A stretch of 26,030 nt of DNA from CAZGDV01 sp964524995 (GCA_964524995.1 CAZGDV010000035.1:1-26030), one strand, 5' to 3'; positions 8,397 to 15,326 are shown, numbered from the stretch's first letter. Translations and numbers: made by a program. The notes: generated from the sequence alone by a model not told the origin.

Positions 8397-8742
8397 CCCT
8401 GGCTCTTGATTTCACCTTCTGCCTTGCGGCCTTGCTGCTCAGTTCGCGTAGATAGTAAAGCTTGGCCCTGCGCACCTTGCCGTAGCGCAGGACTTCGACC
8501 TTCTCCAATCGCGGCGAGTTCAGCGGGAATGTACGTTCGACTCCGACTCCCTGGAACACCTTGCGAACGGTGAAGCTGGCCCCGTCGCCGCTGCGGCGTA
8601 CCCTGATGACGACTCCTTCGAAGACCTGCGCCCTCACTCTTTGACCCTCGACCACCTGCATCTTCACCCGGACCGTGTCCCCGGAGTTGAACTCCGCTAC
8701 GTTCTCATTGGGCGTGGTCTCAACTACCGAACGCATATCCAT
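8383..8742 (-). CDS. rplS: 50S ribosomal protein L19
   Basis: L19 sits at the interface of the two ribosomal subunits. The protein shows the family core: FNSGDTVRVKMQVVEG, then VFEGVVIRVR, FTVRKVFQGVGVERTFPL and the terminal signature VRRAKLYYLRELSSKAAR. I place the start at ATG 8742 (MDMRSVVETTPNEN), because GAGGAG lies eight bases upstream. An ATG at 8757 in the same frame would put that ribosome binding site inside the gene. This gives 119 residues, typical for the family. It has its own promoter within the end of trmD and overlaps priA downstream. Confidence 0.96.
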   Translation of the reverse strand: MDMRSVVETTPNENVAEFNSGDTVRVKMQVVEGQRVRAQVFEGVVIRVRRSGDGASFTVRKVFQGVGVERTFPLNSPRLEKVEVLRYGKVRRAKLYYLRELSSKAARQKVKSRARDELR

Positions 8743-8786
8743 GACTTCACTCCTCATTCCAGACGCCGCACATCGGGCGCAACCAT

Positions 8787-9527
8787 CTAATTAGAGCCGG
8801 TAATCGCCGCGTTGTCAACCAGGTCTCTTTCCTCCGGGCTCAACTCAGCATTCTCGAGCAAATCGGGACGGCGAACAAGGGTACGGTGGATGGACTGCCT
8901 CCTGCGCCACCGGGCGATCTCGGCATGGTGCCCCGACAGAAGGACTTCGGGGACGGTCCAGCCCCGGTACTCGTTCGGCCTCGTGTAGTGGGGATACTCC
9001 AGAAGTCCGCGAGAGTGCGACTCCTCTTCGATGGACTCATCAGACCCGAGAACACCGGGCACTTGCCTCACCGTGGCATCGACCACCACCATCGCGGCCA
9101 GTTCTCCCCCGGTGAGAACGTAGTCGCCGATACTGATCTCGTCCGTACACAGGTGCTCTCTCACCCTCTCGTCTACGCCTTCGTAGTGTCCGCACACAAG
9201 GATCAAGCGATCGTATTCGGCCAGACCGGCCGCGATGCGCTGGTTCAGGACCCTGCCCTGGGGAGTGAGGAGCACGATCGGGATGTCGAATTCGTCACCG
9301 CCTCGAATCGCCTCCACCGCGTCGAAGACCGGCTCCGGTTTCATCACCATCCCTGACCCACCGCCGAACGGGTAATCGTCCACTACCTTGTGCCTGCCAA
9401 CCCCCCAGTCACGCAGATTGTGAATATGAACAGTCACGATACCATGGTCGATGGCCCGCCTCACCATGCTCTCCGAGAAAGGGCCTTCGAACATGCCCGG
9501 GAAGAGCGTCAGGATGTCGATCCTCAT
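8787..9527 (-). CDS. trmD: tRNA (guanine-N1)-methyltransferase
   Basis: TrmD methylates G37 next to the anticodon of certain tRNAs, which prevents frameshifting. It is a trefoil-knot SAM enzyme. The protein starts MRIDILTLFPGMF and contains the expected knot motifs: LLTPQGR (86-92), VCGHYEGVDERV (111-122) and ISIGDYVLTGGELA (131-144). GWTVPEVLLSGHH is in the C-terminal part. Length of 246 residues is normal. Its linkage to rplS is conserved in most bacteria, but rpsP and rimM, the usual upstream partners, are not here; moaB takes their place 15 bases upstream. Confidence 0.97.
   Translation of the reverse strand: MRIDILTLFPGMFEGPFSESMVRRAIDHGIVTVHIHNLRDWGVGRHKVVDDYPFGGGSGMVMKPEPVFDAVEAIRGGDEFDIPIVLLTPQGRVLNQRIAAGLAEYDRLILVCGHYEGVDERVREHLCTDEISIGDYVLTGGELAAMVVVDATVRQVPGVLGSDESIEEESHSRGLLEYPHYTRPNEYRGWTVPEVLLSGHHAEIARWRRRQSIHRTLVRRPDLLENAELSPEERDLVDNAAITGSN
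8790..8818 (-). promoter_or_regulatory. Promoter of rplS inside the end of trmD
   Basis: On the minus strand a perfect -35 TTGACA (8818-8813) and -10 TCTAAT (8795-8790, 5 of 6) are 17 bp apart. The -35 lies in the last codons of trmD and the -10 overlaps its stop region. Transcription would start near 8783, giving a leader of about 40 bases. This allows L19 to be made in excess over TrmD. Confidence 0.7.
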
Positions 9528-9542
9528 CTCGCTGCCACCGAC

Positions 9543-10055
9543 CTAGCTGCCATGAGCGGGCGGCTGAGTCTCCGCGCACTCCTGTGACTCTCCCTTTACC
9601 GTCTCCACGGCGTGGGGAAGCGCAGGCAGGATTACCTCCAGGCATTCGCGCACGGCCTTGGGACTCCCCGGCATGTTGATGATGAGCACCCTGCCCCGCG
9701 TCCCGGCCACAGCCCTGCTCAGCATGGCGTGGGGGGTCTTCGTGAGGCTCTCCGCTCTCATCGCCTCCGCGAAGCCGGGAACCTGCCGGTCGATCACATC
9801 CAGCGTCGCCTCCGGCGTCACATCGCGCGGCGACAGTCCCGTACCGCCTGTCGTCAAAATCAGGTCAACCTTGCCGCTGTCGGCCCACTCGGACAGCCTG
9901 CTCACGATCTGTCGGCGCTCGTCGGGGACAATGGCACGCTCGACGACCTCGGCACCTGCGCCGGCCATGATCTCTCGAATGGCTTCACCGCTCCTGTCCT
10001 CGCGCTCGCCGGTGGAGCCCTTGTCGCTGACCGTCAGTATGCCAACTCTGAACAT
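9543..10055 (-). CDS. moaB: MoaB/MogA-family molybdopterin biosynthesis protein
   Basis: The family adenylylates molybdopterin during molybdenum cofactor synthesis. The protein begins MFRVGILTVSDKGSTGEREDRSG and carries the nucleotide-binding LILTTGGTGLSPRDVTPEAT (66-85), then the MPGSPKAVREC motif (128-138). Those features define the MoaB/MogA fold; which of the two it is cannot be told from sequence alone. The reading frame is open far upstream, to 10568, but that extension is proline- and histidine-rich, unlike any family member, and runs antisense through mraZ. ATG at 10055 fits the family start and leaves 170 residues. It is the first gene of the minus-strand run and is divergent from mraZ. 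The presence of a cofactor gene fits an anaerobe with molybdenum or tungsten oxidoreductases. Confidence 0.9.
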   Translation of the reverse strand: MFRVGILTVSDKGSTGEREDRSGEAIREIMAGAGAEVVERAIVPDERRQIVSRLSEWADSGKVDLILTTGGTGLSPRDVTPEATLDVIDRQVPGFAEAMRAESLTKTPHAMLSRAVAGTRGRVLIINMPGSPKAVRECLEVILPALPHAVETVKGESQECAETQPPAHGS

Positions 10056-10071
10056 GGCCGCCAACCGATCT

Positions 10072-10100
10072 ATGATAGCACACATGGTCAGTAGTGCAAA
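10072..10100 (-). promoter_or_regulatory. Promoter of moaB
   Basis: On the minus strand -35 TTTGCA (10100-10095, 4 of 6) and -10 TATCAT (10077-10072, 5 of 6) are 17 bp apart. The predicted start is near 10065, leaving a leader of only about 10 bases before the ATG at 10055. It supports the short moaB start and is back to back with the mraZ promoter. Confidence 0.6.
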
Positions 10101-10172
10101 GCGGCGCGGGTATCGGTACGTTGCGGGGGCGAGGGCGGCTGTCGCGGACCGGGCGGTGTTAGTCACCGAGTA

Positions 10173-10201
10173 TTGACAACGGTTGGGCGTTGTGCTAAAA
10201 A
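10173..10201 (+). promoter_or_regulatory. Promoter of mraZ-rsmH-ftsZ
   Basis: A perfect -35 TTGACA (10173-10178) is followed by 17 bp and -10 TAAAAA (10196-10201, 4 of 6). Transcription would begin near 10208, inside the row of MraZ boxes, giving a leader of about 28 bases. Confidence 0.68.
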
Positions 10202-10236
10202 GTGGTGCATTGTGGTGGAAAGTGGGTGACAGTGGG
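10202..10236 (+). promoter_or_regulatory. MraZ operator: four GTGG boxes at 10-bp spacing
   Basis: GTGGT at 10202, GTGGT at 10212, GTGGG at 10222 and GTGGG at 10232 repeat with an exact 10-bp period, one helical turn. This matches the known MraZ box design of direct GTGG(G) repeats. Two weaker half-matches lie one period upstream (GTGC at 10192) and two periods upstream (GTTGGG at 10182). The boxes lie just after the -10 element and run into the GTG start of mraZ, so MraZ should repress its own operon. Confidence 0.85.
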
Positions 10237-10658
10237 TGCTGATTGGCGAGTACGAACTCAGAGTGGACCACAAGGGAAGGATCGCCATCCCCGCGAGATT
10301 GCGAGAGGAGTTCAGGGGTGGGGTGGTGGTCTCTCGTGGGTTCGACAAGTGCCTCATCGTGTACACGGTCCCGGAATGGGCGAAGGTTGCCGAGCGCCTG
10401 GCCTCGATGCCCCTGACACGGTTGAATTCCCGGCGGATCGGGCGTCTCGTGTTCTCGGGTGCTTTCGACCTGACGCTCGACCGGCAGGGTCGAGTCCTGC
10501 TGCCGCCCATACTGCGCCAGTATGCAGCCATTGATGACGAAGCTGTGCTGATAGGTGTTCATAGCCATCTGCAGATATGGTCCAGGGATCTGTGGACGGC
10601 TGAGAAGCGGTTCATGGTCGAGAACGCGGCCGAGATATCGGAGGCTGTGGAAACGTGA
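10236..10658 (+). CDS. mraZ: Transcriptional regulator MraZ
   Basis: MraZ is the conserved first gene of the division and cell-wall cluster and represses it by binding GTGG repeats. The 140-residue protein contains two SpoVT-AbrB-like halves with the hallmark motifs DHKGR (11-15) and DRQGR (82-86). It starts MLIGEYELRV, the normal family start. The initiation codon is GTG at 10236, and an in-frame TGA at 10227 excludes a longer form. The last operator box overlaps this start codon. Its stop overlaps the rsmH GTG by four bases (GTGA), pointing to coupled translation. Confidence 0.95.
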   Translation: MLIGEYELRVDHKGRIAIPARLREEFRGGVVVSRGFDKCLIVYTVPEWAKVAERLASMPLTRLNSRRIGRLVFSGAFDLTLDRQGRVLLPPILRQYAAIDDEAVLIGVHSHLQIWSRDLWTAEKRFMVENAAEISEAVET

Positions 10659-11587
10659 TCATGACGTCTGAGTTGAAGCATGAGCCCGTCCTGCTTCGTG
10701 AGTGCGTAGAGGCGCTTCAGATTCAGCGCGGCGGGAGATACATTGACTGTACGGTCAATGGCGGCGGCCATGCTGCGGCGATTATCGAGGAGAGCGCGCC
10801 GGGCGGTCAGCTGCTGGGGATCGATGCCGATCCCTCCGCCCTGAAGCTGGCAAAGGAGAGGTTCAGGGACTGCAGCGACGATGTCATCCTTGTCAACGAG
10901 AACTTCAAGTACCTGGAGAGCATTGCAGATCGCTACGGATTCCGTCCTGTGAACGGAGTCCTGTTCGACCTGGGTATGTCGTCTCTGCAGTTGGAGGACC
11001 CGGGCCGTGGTTTCAGCTTCCAACACGATGCACCGCTGGACATGAGATTCAGCCCCGGACAGACGTTGACTGCTGCCGATATCGTGAATACCTACCCGGA
11101 GGAAGGCCTGGCCCGGATACTCGAAGAGTATGGTGAGGAGTGGCGCGCGCGGAGGATCGCGGGCAGTGTTGTCCGGAACCGCCCTGTCAACACCACGCTG
11201 GAATTGGCAAGGCTGGTGGAGAGGGTGGCCGGTGGTGGCCGCAGCCGCATCCATCCCGCGACGAAGACCTTTCAGGCATTGCGCATGGCGGTCAATGAGG
11301 AGCTGGATAACCTCGACTCGGCTCTCAGGCAGGCGGTATCGCTTCTGGGAAGCAGCGGTCGCATCGTTGTCATTAGCTTCCATTCGCTGGAAGACCGTCT
11401 GGTCAAGAACTTCTTTCGCCGCGAGTCGCAAGGTTGCCTGTGCCCTCCGGAAGTTCTGCTGTGCACATGTGGTCATGTGCCCAGCCTCAAGGTCGTATCC
11501 AAAAAGGCCATACGTCCCTCGGAGACGGAGTTGGCCTCCAACCCGCGAAGTCGTAGCGCCAAGATGCGAGTCGCGGAGCGCATCTAG
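10655..11587 (+). CDS. rsmH: 16S rRNA (cytosine-N4)-methyltransferase RsmH
   Basis: RsmH (MraW) methylates C1402 of 16S rRNA in the decoding centre. The protein starts with the typical HEPVLLRECVEAL (9-21). The SAM-binding loop IDCTVNGGGHAAAI lies at 30-43, with LGIDADPSAL after it. The family motifs GVLFDLGMSSLQLEDPGRGF, HPATKTFQALRMAVNEEL and VVISFHSLEDRLVKNFF are all present. The length of 310 residues is normal. GTG at 10655 is preferred over ATG at 10661, because GGAGG ends ten bases before GTG and would be too far from ATG. It is the middle gene of mraZ-rsmH-ftsZ. Confidence 0.96.
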   Translation: MIMTSELKHEPVLLRECVEALQIQRGGRYIDCTVNGGGHAAAIIEESAPGGQLLGIDADPSALKLAKERFRDCSDDVILVNENFKYLESIADRYGFRPVNGVLFDLGMSSLQLEDPGRGFSFQHDAPLDMRFSPGQTLTAADIVNTYPEEGLARILEEYGEEWRARRIAGSVVRNRPVNTTLELARLVERVAGGGRSRIHPATKTFQALRMAVNEELDNLDSALRQAVSLLGSSGRIVVISFHSLEDRLVKNFFRRESQGCLCPPEVLLCTCGHVPSLKVVSKKAIRPSETELASNPRSRSAKMRVAERI

Positions 11588-11608
11588 ACAGGCACGCAAG
11601 GGTGAGCC

Positions 11609-12676
11609 ATGGTGATCCGAACTGCATTGGGGCGTAGCACCGAAGACCTCGACTTCGTTGAGGGCAACTTCACCCAGATAAAGGTCGTCGGTGTGGGCGG
11701 CGGGGGCACCAACGCCGTGAACCGCATGATCCATGGGGGTGTGCACAGTGTTGACTTCGTTGTGATTAACACCGACGCGCAGTCACTGGTGAGGTCGCTT
11801 GCGCCGGTTCGCCTGCGCATAGGCGACAAGTTGACGAGGGGGTTGGGCGTTGGCGGCGATCACAAGATGGGTATGCTGGCGGCGGAGGAAAGCCGCGATC
11901 AGATAGCGGAGGCTGTCGAGGGCGCGGACATGCTGTTCATCACTGCAGGTATGGGCGGTGGTACCGGCACCGGTGCGGCGGCGGTCGTGGCTGAGACCGC
12001 GAAGGAACTGGGCATGCTGACGGTGGCGGTGGTAACGAGACCATTCACCTTCGAAGGCTCCCACAGGGCTGGCGTGGCCGCCGATGGCATAGTCAGACTA
12101 CGCGAGAGAGCGGACACAATAATCGTCATCCCCAATGAGAGGCTCCTGAGCACGTGCGACCTGAACATATCCATTGAAGCCGCATTCAAGATGGTGGACG
12201 ACGTCCTGTTGAGAAGCATCCAGGGCATTTCTGAGGTCATTACCCTGCCGGGACACATAAACCTGGACTTCAATGATGTCAGGACGATCATGAAAGACGC
12301 AGGCTACTCCTGGATAGCGATTGGCCACGGCAACGGCGACACACGGGCCGTCGATGCGGCACAAGCCGCACTCGTCAGCCCTCTCTTTGACTTCTCTATC
12401 GAGAAAGCCAAACGGATACTGTTCAACCTGGTGGGCAACAATCTGTCACTGGCCGAAGTCAACCAGGCCGCTGACGTCATCAGACAGTATGCTCATCCCA
12501 ATGCCCAGATAATCTTCGGGCTCGGCACCGATCCCTCTTTGGAAAGCGAAGTCAAGCTCACGCTGATTGCAACTGACTTCAGCGACAACCCCCACGCAGT
12601 CGCGCCTGAGGAGGAGGAAACGCCGGACTACTCGTCTGATCCAGGTAGGCGCAAATCGTTCTTGACCTGGAAGTGA
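11609..12676 (+). CDS. ftsZ: Cell division protein FtsZ
   Basis: FtsZ is the tubulin-like GTPase that builds the division ring. The GTP-binding part shows IKVVGVGGGGTNAVNRMI (24-41) and the tubulin signature GMGGGTGTGAA (114-124). The synergy loop NLDFND (218-223) is intact, so GTP hydrolysis in filaments is expected. Two departures stand out. The T3 loop after GLG (78-80) reads VGGDHKMGML, where most FtsZ proteins have a GANPEVGRKA-like sequence. After the globular domain ends near 323, only about 30 residues remain, ending KSFLTWK rather than the usual DIPxFLR tail that binds FtsA, SepF or ZipA. ATG 11609 has AAGGGTGAG just upstream. It follows rsmH directly, with no mur, ftsW, ftsI or ftsA gene in the cluster. 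Confidence 0.94.
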   Translation: MVIRTALGRSTEDLDFVEGNFTQIKVVGVGGGGTNAVNRMIHGGVHSVDFVVINTDAQSLVRSLAPVRLRIGDKLTRGLGVGGDHKMGMLAAEESRDQIAEAVEGADMLFITAGMGGGTGTGAAAVVAETAKELGMLTVAVVTRPFTFEGSHRAGVAADGIVRLRERADTIIVIPNERLLSTCDLNISIEAAFKMVDDVLLRSIQGISEVITLPGHINLDFNDVRTIMKDAGYSWIAIGHGNGDTRAVDAAQAALVSPLFDFSIEKAKRILFNLVGNNLSLAEVNQAADVIRQYAHPNAQIIFGLGTDPSLESEVKLTLIATDFSDNPHAVAPEEEETPDYSSDPGRRKSFLTWK

Positions 12677-12725
12677 TGAAAAGCAGTATCGTTCTTTAAG
12701 AGTCCTGGGGAGCCAGGAACACCGT

Positions 12726-12755
12726 AAGGTCGTAGAATGGCGGTTCTACGACCTT
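12726..12755. terminator. Bidirectional hairpin between ftsZ and lysA
   Basis: AAGGTCGTAGAA (12726-12737) and TTCTACGACCTT (12744-12755) form a perfect 12-bp stem with a 6-base loop. It lies in the 93-base gap between the convergent ends of ftsZ and lysA, so it can serve both. There is no clear T-tract on either side, so the mechanism is uncertain. Confidence 0.65.
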
Positions 12756-12769
12756 CGTGTATCTGTGGG

Positions 12770-14092
12770 TCACACGAGATCGTTCCGAATCAGGTCTTCG
12801 TAGCTATCCCGCCTGCGCACCAGTCGCGCCTCGCCACCCCTGACGAACACGACCGCCGGCCTCAAAGACGCGTTGTAGTTTGAGGCCATGGGCAGGCAGT
12901 AGGCCCCGGACACGGATATGGCGATGATGTCGCCGGGGGCAATGGATGGCAATTGGACGTCCCTGACCAGAATGTCCCCGGATTCACAGAACTTGCCGGC
13001 GATGGTCACCTTCTCGGTGGCGTCAGCGTTCATCCGGTTGGCTACGATAGCCTCGTACCTGGCGTCGTAAAGCGCCGGGCGGATGTTGTCGCCCATACCG
13101 CCGTCCACCGAGACGTACTTGCGGACGCCCGGGACATCCTTTGTCGCTCCAACGGTGTAGAGGGCCACTCCGGCGCGCCCGACGATAGCCCGACCGGGTT
13201 CGACAATCAGTCTTGGCCGATCCAGGCCGAGCTCCCTGCAGCTGGAGGCAATCGCCTCGGTGATGGCAGCGGCATACTCGGCGATCTGCGGCGCTGGCTG
13301 GTCAACCGTGTACTGGACCGCGAATCCGCCGCCGGGACTGAATTCTCGGAAGTCGAGGCCATGCTTCGCGACCATGTCGGCGGCGAATCGGAGCATGACG
13401 GCAACAGCCTGCTCGTAGGGCTCAGTCGAGAAGATGGGCGAACCGAGATGAGCGTGTAGCCCCACCAGTCTCACGCTGGGAGTCTCAACGGCTCTTCTCA
13501 CGGCCTCCTCGGCTTCCCCCGTGACCATAGCGAGACCGAACTTGCTGTCGACGATGCCGGTTGTCGTGTGCTGATGAGTGTGAGGGTCGATGCCCGGACT
13601 CAGCCTCAGCAGTATGTCCTGCCTGACTCCGTGAGTTCGGGCCAGCTTGTCCACCAGTCCCAGCTCGTACGTGTTGTCCACGACTATTCGGCCGACGCCG
13701 CTCGAGATCGCGAGTTCGAGTTCGTCTACTTGCTTGTTGTTGCCGTGGAAATAGACATTCTCCGTGGGGAAGCCGACGGACTTGGCTATGCTCAGCTCGC
13801 CTCCCGAAACGACGTCCAGCCCGAGGCCTTCTTCCATGAGCAGCCGCACCAGCGCCCTGTTCAGCAATGCCTTGGCTGCATGGATCACCCGGAGGTCATC
13901 GTAGCGAGTGCCGAACTCCTCGCGGAACAGGCTGCACTGTCCGCGCAGAGTGACCTCGTCGAACACGTAAAGAGGAGTCCCGTGCTCGGCGGCCAGGCTC
14001 ACTGTGTCGCAACCGCCGATGGTCAGATGCCCCGCATCGCTCACATCCGCCGTGTCGGGGAGAATGCCCGTCAGCTCGTCGAATCGTCCCAT
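12770..14092 (-). CDS. lysA: Diaminopimelate decarboxylase
   Basis: LysA converts meso-diaminopimelate to L-lysine, the last step of lysine synthesis. It is a PLP enzyme of the alanine-racemase fold. K74 in VIHAAKALL is the expected PLP lysine. Also present are LVGLHAHLGSPIF (209-221), the glycine loop SPGGGF (252-257), EPGR (298-301) and the active-site CESGDIL (369-375). YEDLIRNDLV is close to the usual C-terminus. At 440 residues it is slightly long, with about 20 extra residues at the N-terminus. ATG 14092 has AAAAGGGAA upstream and a TATAAT box beyond it. It is a single gene, divergent from rpsT and convergent with ftsZ. In an organism without peptidoglycan, diaminopimelate would be needed only for lysine. 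Confidence 0.95.
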   Translation of the reverse strand: MGRFDELTGILPDTADVSDAGHLTIGGCDTVSLAAEHGTPLYVFDEVTLRGQCSLFREEFGTRYDDLRVIHAAKALLNRALVRLLMEEGLGLDVVSGGELSIAKSVGFPTENVYFHGNNKQVDELELAISSGVGRIVVDNTYELGLVDKLARTHGVRQDILLRLSPGIDPHTHQHTTTGIVDSKFGLAMVTGEAEEAVRRAVETPSVRLVGLHAHLGSPIFSTEPYEQAVAVMLRFAADMVAKHGLDFREFSPGGGFAVQYTVDQPAPQIAEYAAAITEAIASSCRELGLDRPRLIVEPGRAIVGRAGVALYTVGATKDVPGVRKYVSVDGGMGDNIRPALYDARYEAIVANRMNADATEKVTIAGKFCESGDILVRDVQLPSIAPGDIIAISVSGAYCLPMASNYNASLRPAVVFVRGGEARLVRRRDSYEDLIRNDLV

Positions 14093-14118
14093 GTTGTGCG
14101 AGTTCCCTTTTGACTAGG

Positions 14119-14148
14119 ATTATAACTTCGGCGGGAAGTTGACCGCAA
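14119..14148 (-). promoter_or_regulatory. Promoter of lysA
   Basis: On the minus strand a perfect -10 TATAAT (14124-14119) lies 18 bp from TTGCGG (14148-14143), which matches the -35 only in TTG. The predicted leader is about 20 bases, just enough for the AAAAGGGAA ribosome site. Confidence 0.55.
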
Positions 14149-14162
14149 GCTGCCGAGTTTGG

Positions 14163-14191
14163 TAGACAAAACGTCTCGAATGGTGTAATAT
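14163..14191 (+). promoter_or_regulatory. Promoter of rpsT
   Basis: -35 TAGACA (14163-14168, 5 of 6) is 17 bp from -10 TAATAT (14186-14191, 4 of 6). The start would be near 14198, leaving a very short leader of about 16 bases that still contains the GGGGGTGA ribosome site. Confidence 0.5.
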
Positions 14192-14213
14192 CGCTTGCTG
14201 TTGGGGGTGAAGG

Positions 14214-14486
14214 TTGGCGCACACCAAGTCTGCGAAGAAATCGATACGAGTGATAGCTGAGCGGCGTGCTCAGAATAGGTCCATGAACCGGGCGGTCAAG
14301 ACGGAGGTGACGAAGGCCGATAAACTGATTGCCAACGGCGATCAGGAGGCGGCCAGGGAGGCTGTGAAGGCCGCGACGACCGCTCTGGACAAGGCGGCGC
14401 AGAAGGGTTTGATCCATGACAACAACGCGGCACGCCGCAAGTCCCGTCTGATGAAGAGGTTCAACGCCGCATTCCCCGCCCAATAG
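14214..14486 (+). CDS. rpsT: 30S ribosomal protein S20
   Basis: S20 is a small basic helical protein that binds 16S rRNA early in subunit assembly. The sequence AHTKSAKKSIRV...RRAQNRSMNRAVKTEV and the end NNAARRKSRLMKRFNA are family-typical, and 90 residues is the normal size. The start codon is TTG at 14214, preceded by GGGGGTGAAGG; no ATG or GTG is placed better, and the family start (MAHTKSAKK) fixes it. E. coli rpsT also starts with a UUG used in feedback control, so the same habit here may be functional. A hairpin terminator follows at 14510. Confidence 0.95.
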   Translation: MAHTKSAKKSIRVIAERRAQNRSMNRAVKTEVTKADKLIANGDQEAAREAVKAATTALDKAAQKGLIHDNNAARRKSRLMKRFNAAFPAQ

Positions 14487-14509
14487 CCTCGCGCCTGGCA
14501 GTCTGACTT

Positions 14510-14533
14510 GAAGTTGCTCATACGAGCAGCTTC
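14510..14533 (+). terminator. Likely terminator after rpsT
   Basis: GAAGTTGCTC (14510-14519) pairs with GAGCAGCTTC (14524-14533) in a 10-bp stem with one G-U pair and an ATAC loop. It is followed by a pyrimidine-rich stretch (CTTCGTTTCC). It lies 24 bases after the rpsT stop and well before the lexA promoter. Confidence 0.65.
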
Positions 14534-14598
14534 CTTCGTTTCCACCGTGATCATTTGTCTTCCTCTGTCATGAATGACGGCCGTCGTCAGCAAGGGGC

Positions 14599-14627
14599 TT
14601 GACAACGTGTGCCTGTCGTGCTAGGTT
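14599..14627 (+). promoter_or_regulatory. Promoter of lexA
   Basis: A perfect -35 TTGACA (14599-14604) is 17 bp from TAGGTT (14622-14627, 3 of 6). The weak -10 is preceded by TGC, an extended -10 element. Transcription would start near 14634, immediately before the SOS box. Confidence 0.6.
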
Positions 14628-14634
14628 CTCTCTA

Positions 14635-14646
14635 GAACAAGAGTTC
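14635..14646. promoter_or_regulatory. LexA binding site (SOS box)
   Basis: GAACAAGAGTTC is an exact match to the Gram-positive LexA box GAAC-N4-GTTC. It lies at the predicted transcription start of lexA and 22 bases before its ATG. A further GTTC at 14625-14628 forms a second palindrome with the left arm (GTTCT-CTCT-AGAAC). This is the standard arrangement for LexA autoregulation. Confidence 0.85.
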
Positions 14647-14668
14647 GACTCCGGCCGAGGTGTGCGAG

Positions 14669-15298
14669 ATGAAGACGCTGTCATCCAAGCAGAAACGCAT
14701 GTTGAGCTTCGTGAGATACTTCCGTGAGGAGAGGGACTATCCTCCCACCATCAGGGACATTCAGAAGGGATGTGACATCAGCTCGACGTCGGTGGTTGAC
14801 TATAACCTGAAGGTGCTGGAGCGGGAAGGGTACATAAGGCGGGACCGCGAGGTATCGCGAGGAATAGAGTTGCTGGAGAAGGGGCACGGACGCGCGCTAC
14901 GCATACCCGTCCTCGGCTATATAGCTGCCGGTGAGCCCATTCAGATTCCTCCATCCGACACATGGGATGAAGAAGCGCTGGACGAGGTCGAGGTGGGACG
15001 GGAGATGGCCAAGGGTGGGGAGGGAGTGTTCGCCCTGCGTGTGAAGGGCAGCTCGATGATCGACGCCCTGATCAACGATGGGGACATCGTACTGATGGAG
15101 CAGGCGAATACCGCCGACGATGGGGAGATGGTGGCGGCGTGGTTGAAGGCCGAGGGTGAGACAACACTGAAGAAGTTCTATCGTGACTCAGGACGCGTCC
15201 GCCTCCAGCCGGCGAACTCGCAGATGGAGCCGATATATGTGGAACCGGCCAATGTCGAGGTGCAGGGCAGGGTGGTCGGGGTGATCAGGGAGATGTGA
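14669..15298 (+). CDS. lexA: SOS repressor LexA
   Basis: LexA represses DNA-repair genes and cuts itself when RecA is activated by DNA damage. The N-terminal winged helix runs from KQKRMLSFVRYFREERDYPP to EREGYIRRDREVSRGIEL. The protease part has the self-cleavage bond A87-G88 (in YIAAGEP). Catalytic S129 sits in VKGSSMIDA and K168 in GETTLKKF. All are intact. A GTG at 14660 would add three residues, but it lies within the GAGG ribosome site that serves ATG 14669 at eight bases, so ATG is used, giving 209 residues. The TcmP-like gene starts 28 bases after the stop without a visible terminator. Confidence 0.95.
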   Translation: MKTLSSKQKRMLSFVRYFREERDYPPTIRDIQKGCDISSTSVVDYNLKVLEREGYIRRDREVSRGIELLEKGHGRALRIPVLGYIAAGEPIQIPPSDTWDEEALDEVEVGREMAKGGEGVFALRVKGSSMIDALINDGDIVLMEQANTADDGEMVAAWLKAEGETTLKKFYRDSGRVRLQPANSQMEPIYVEPANVEVQGRVVGVIREM

Positions 15299-15326
15299 TC
15301 GTCTGAAGGGGCTCCGGCCTCGCGCG

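Noticed and set aside
10056..10568. Upstream extension of the moaB frame
   Set aside because: It runs antisense through mraZ and its promoter, is unlike the family, and moaB has a well-placed ATG at 10055 with its own promoter.
10559..11746. Long minus-strand open frame of 395 codons opposite rsmH
   Set aside because: It is antisense to a clear rsmH, its composition is rich in His, Gln and Arg with no family motif, and rsmH and mraZ explain the region fully.
14487..14659. tRNA or small RNA gene in the rpsT-lexA gap
   Set aside because: No cloverleaf or conserved RNA pattern can be read; the gap is explained by the rpsT hairpin and the lexA promoter and operator.
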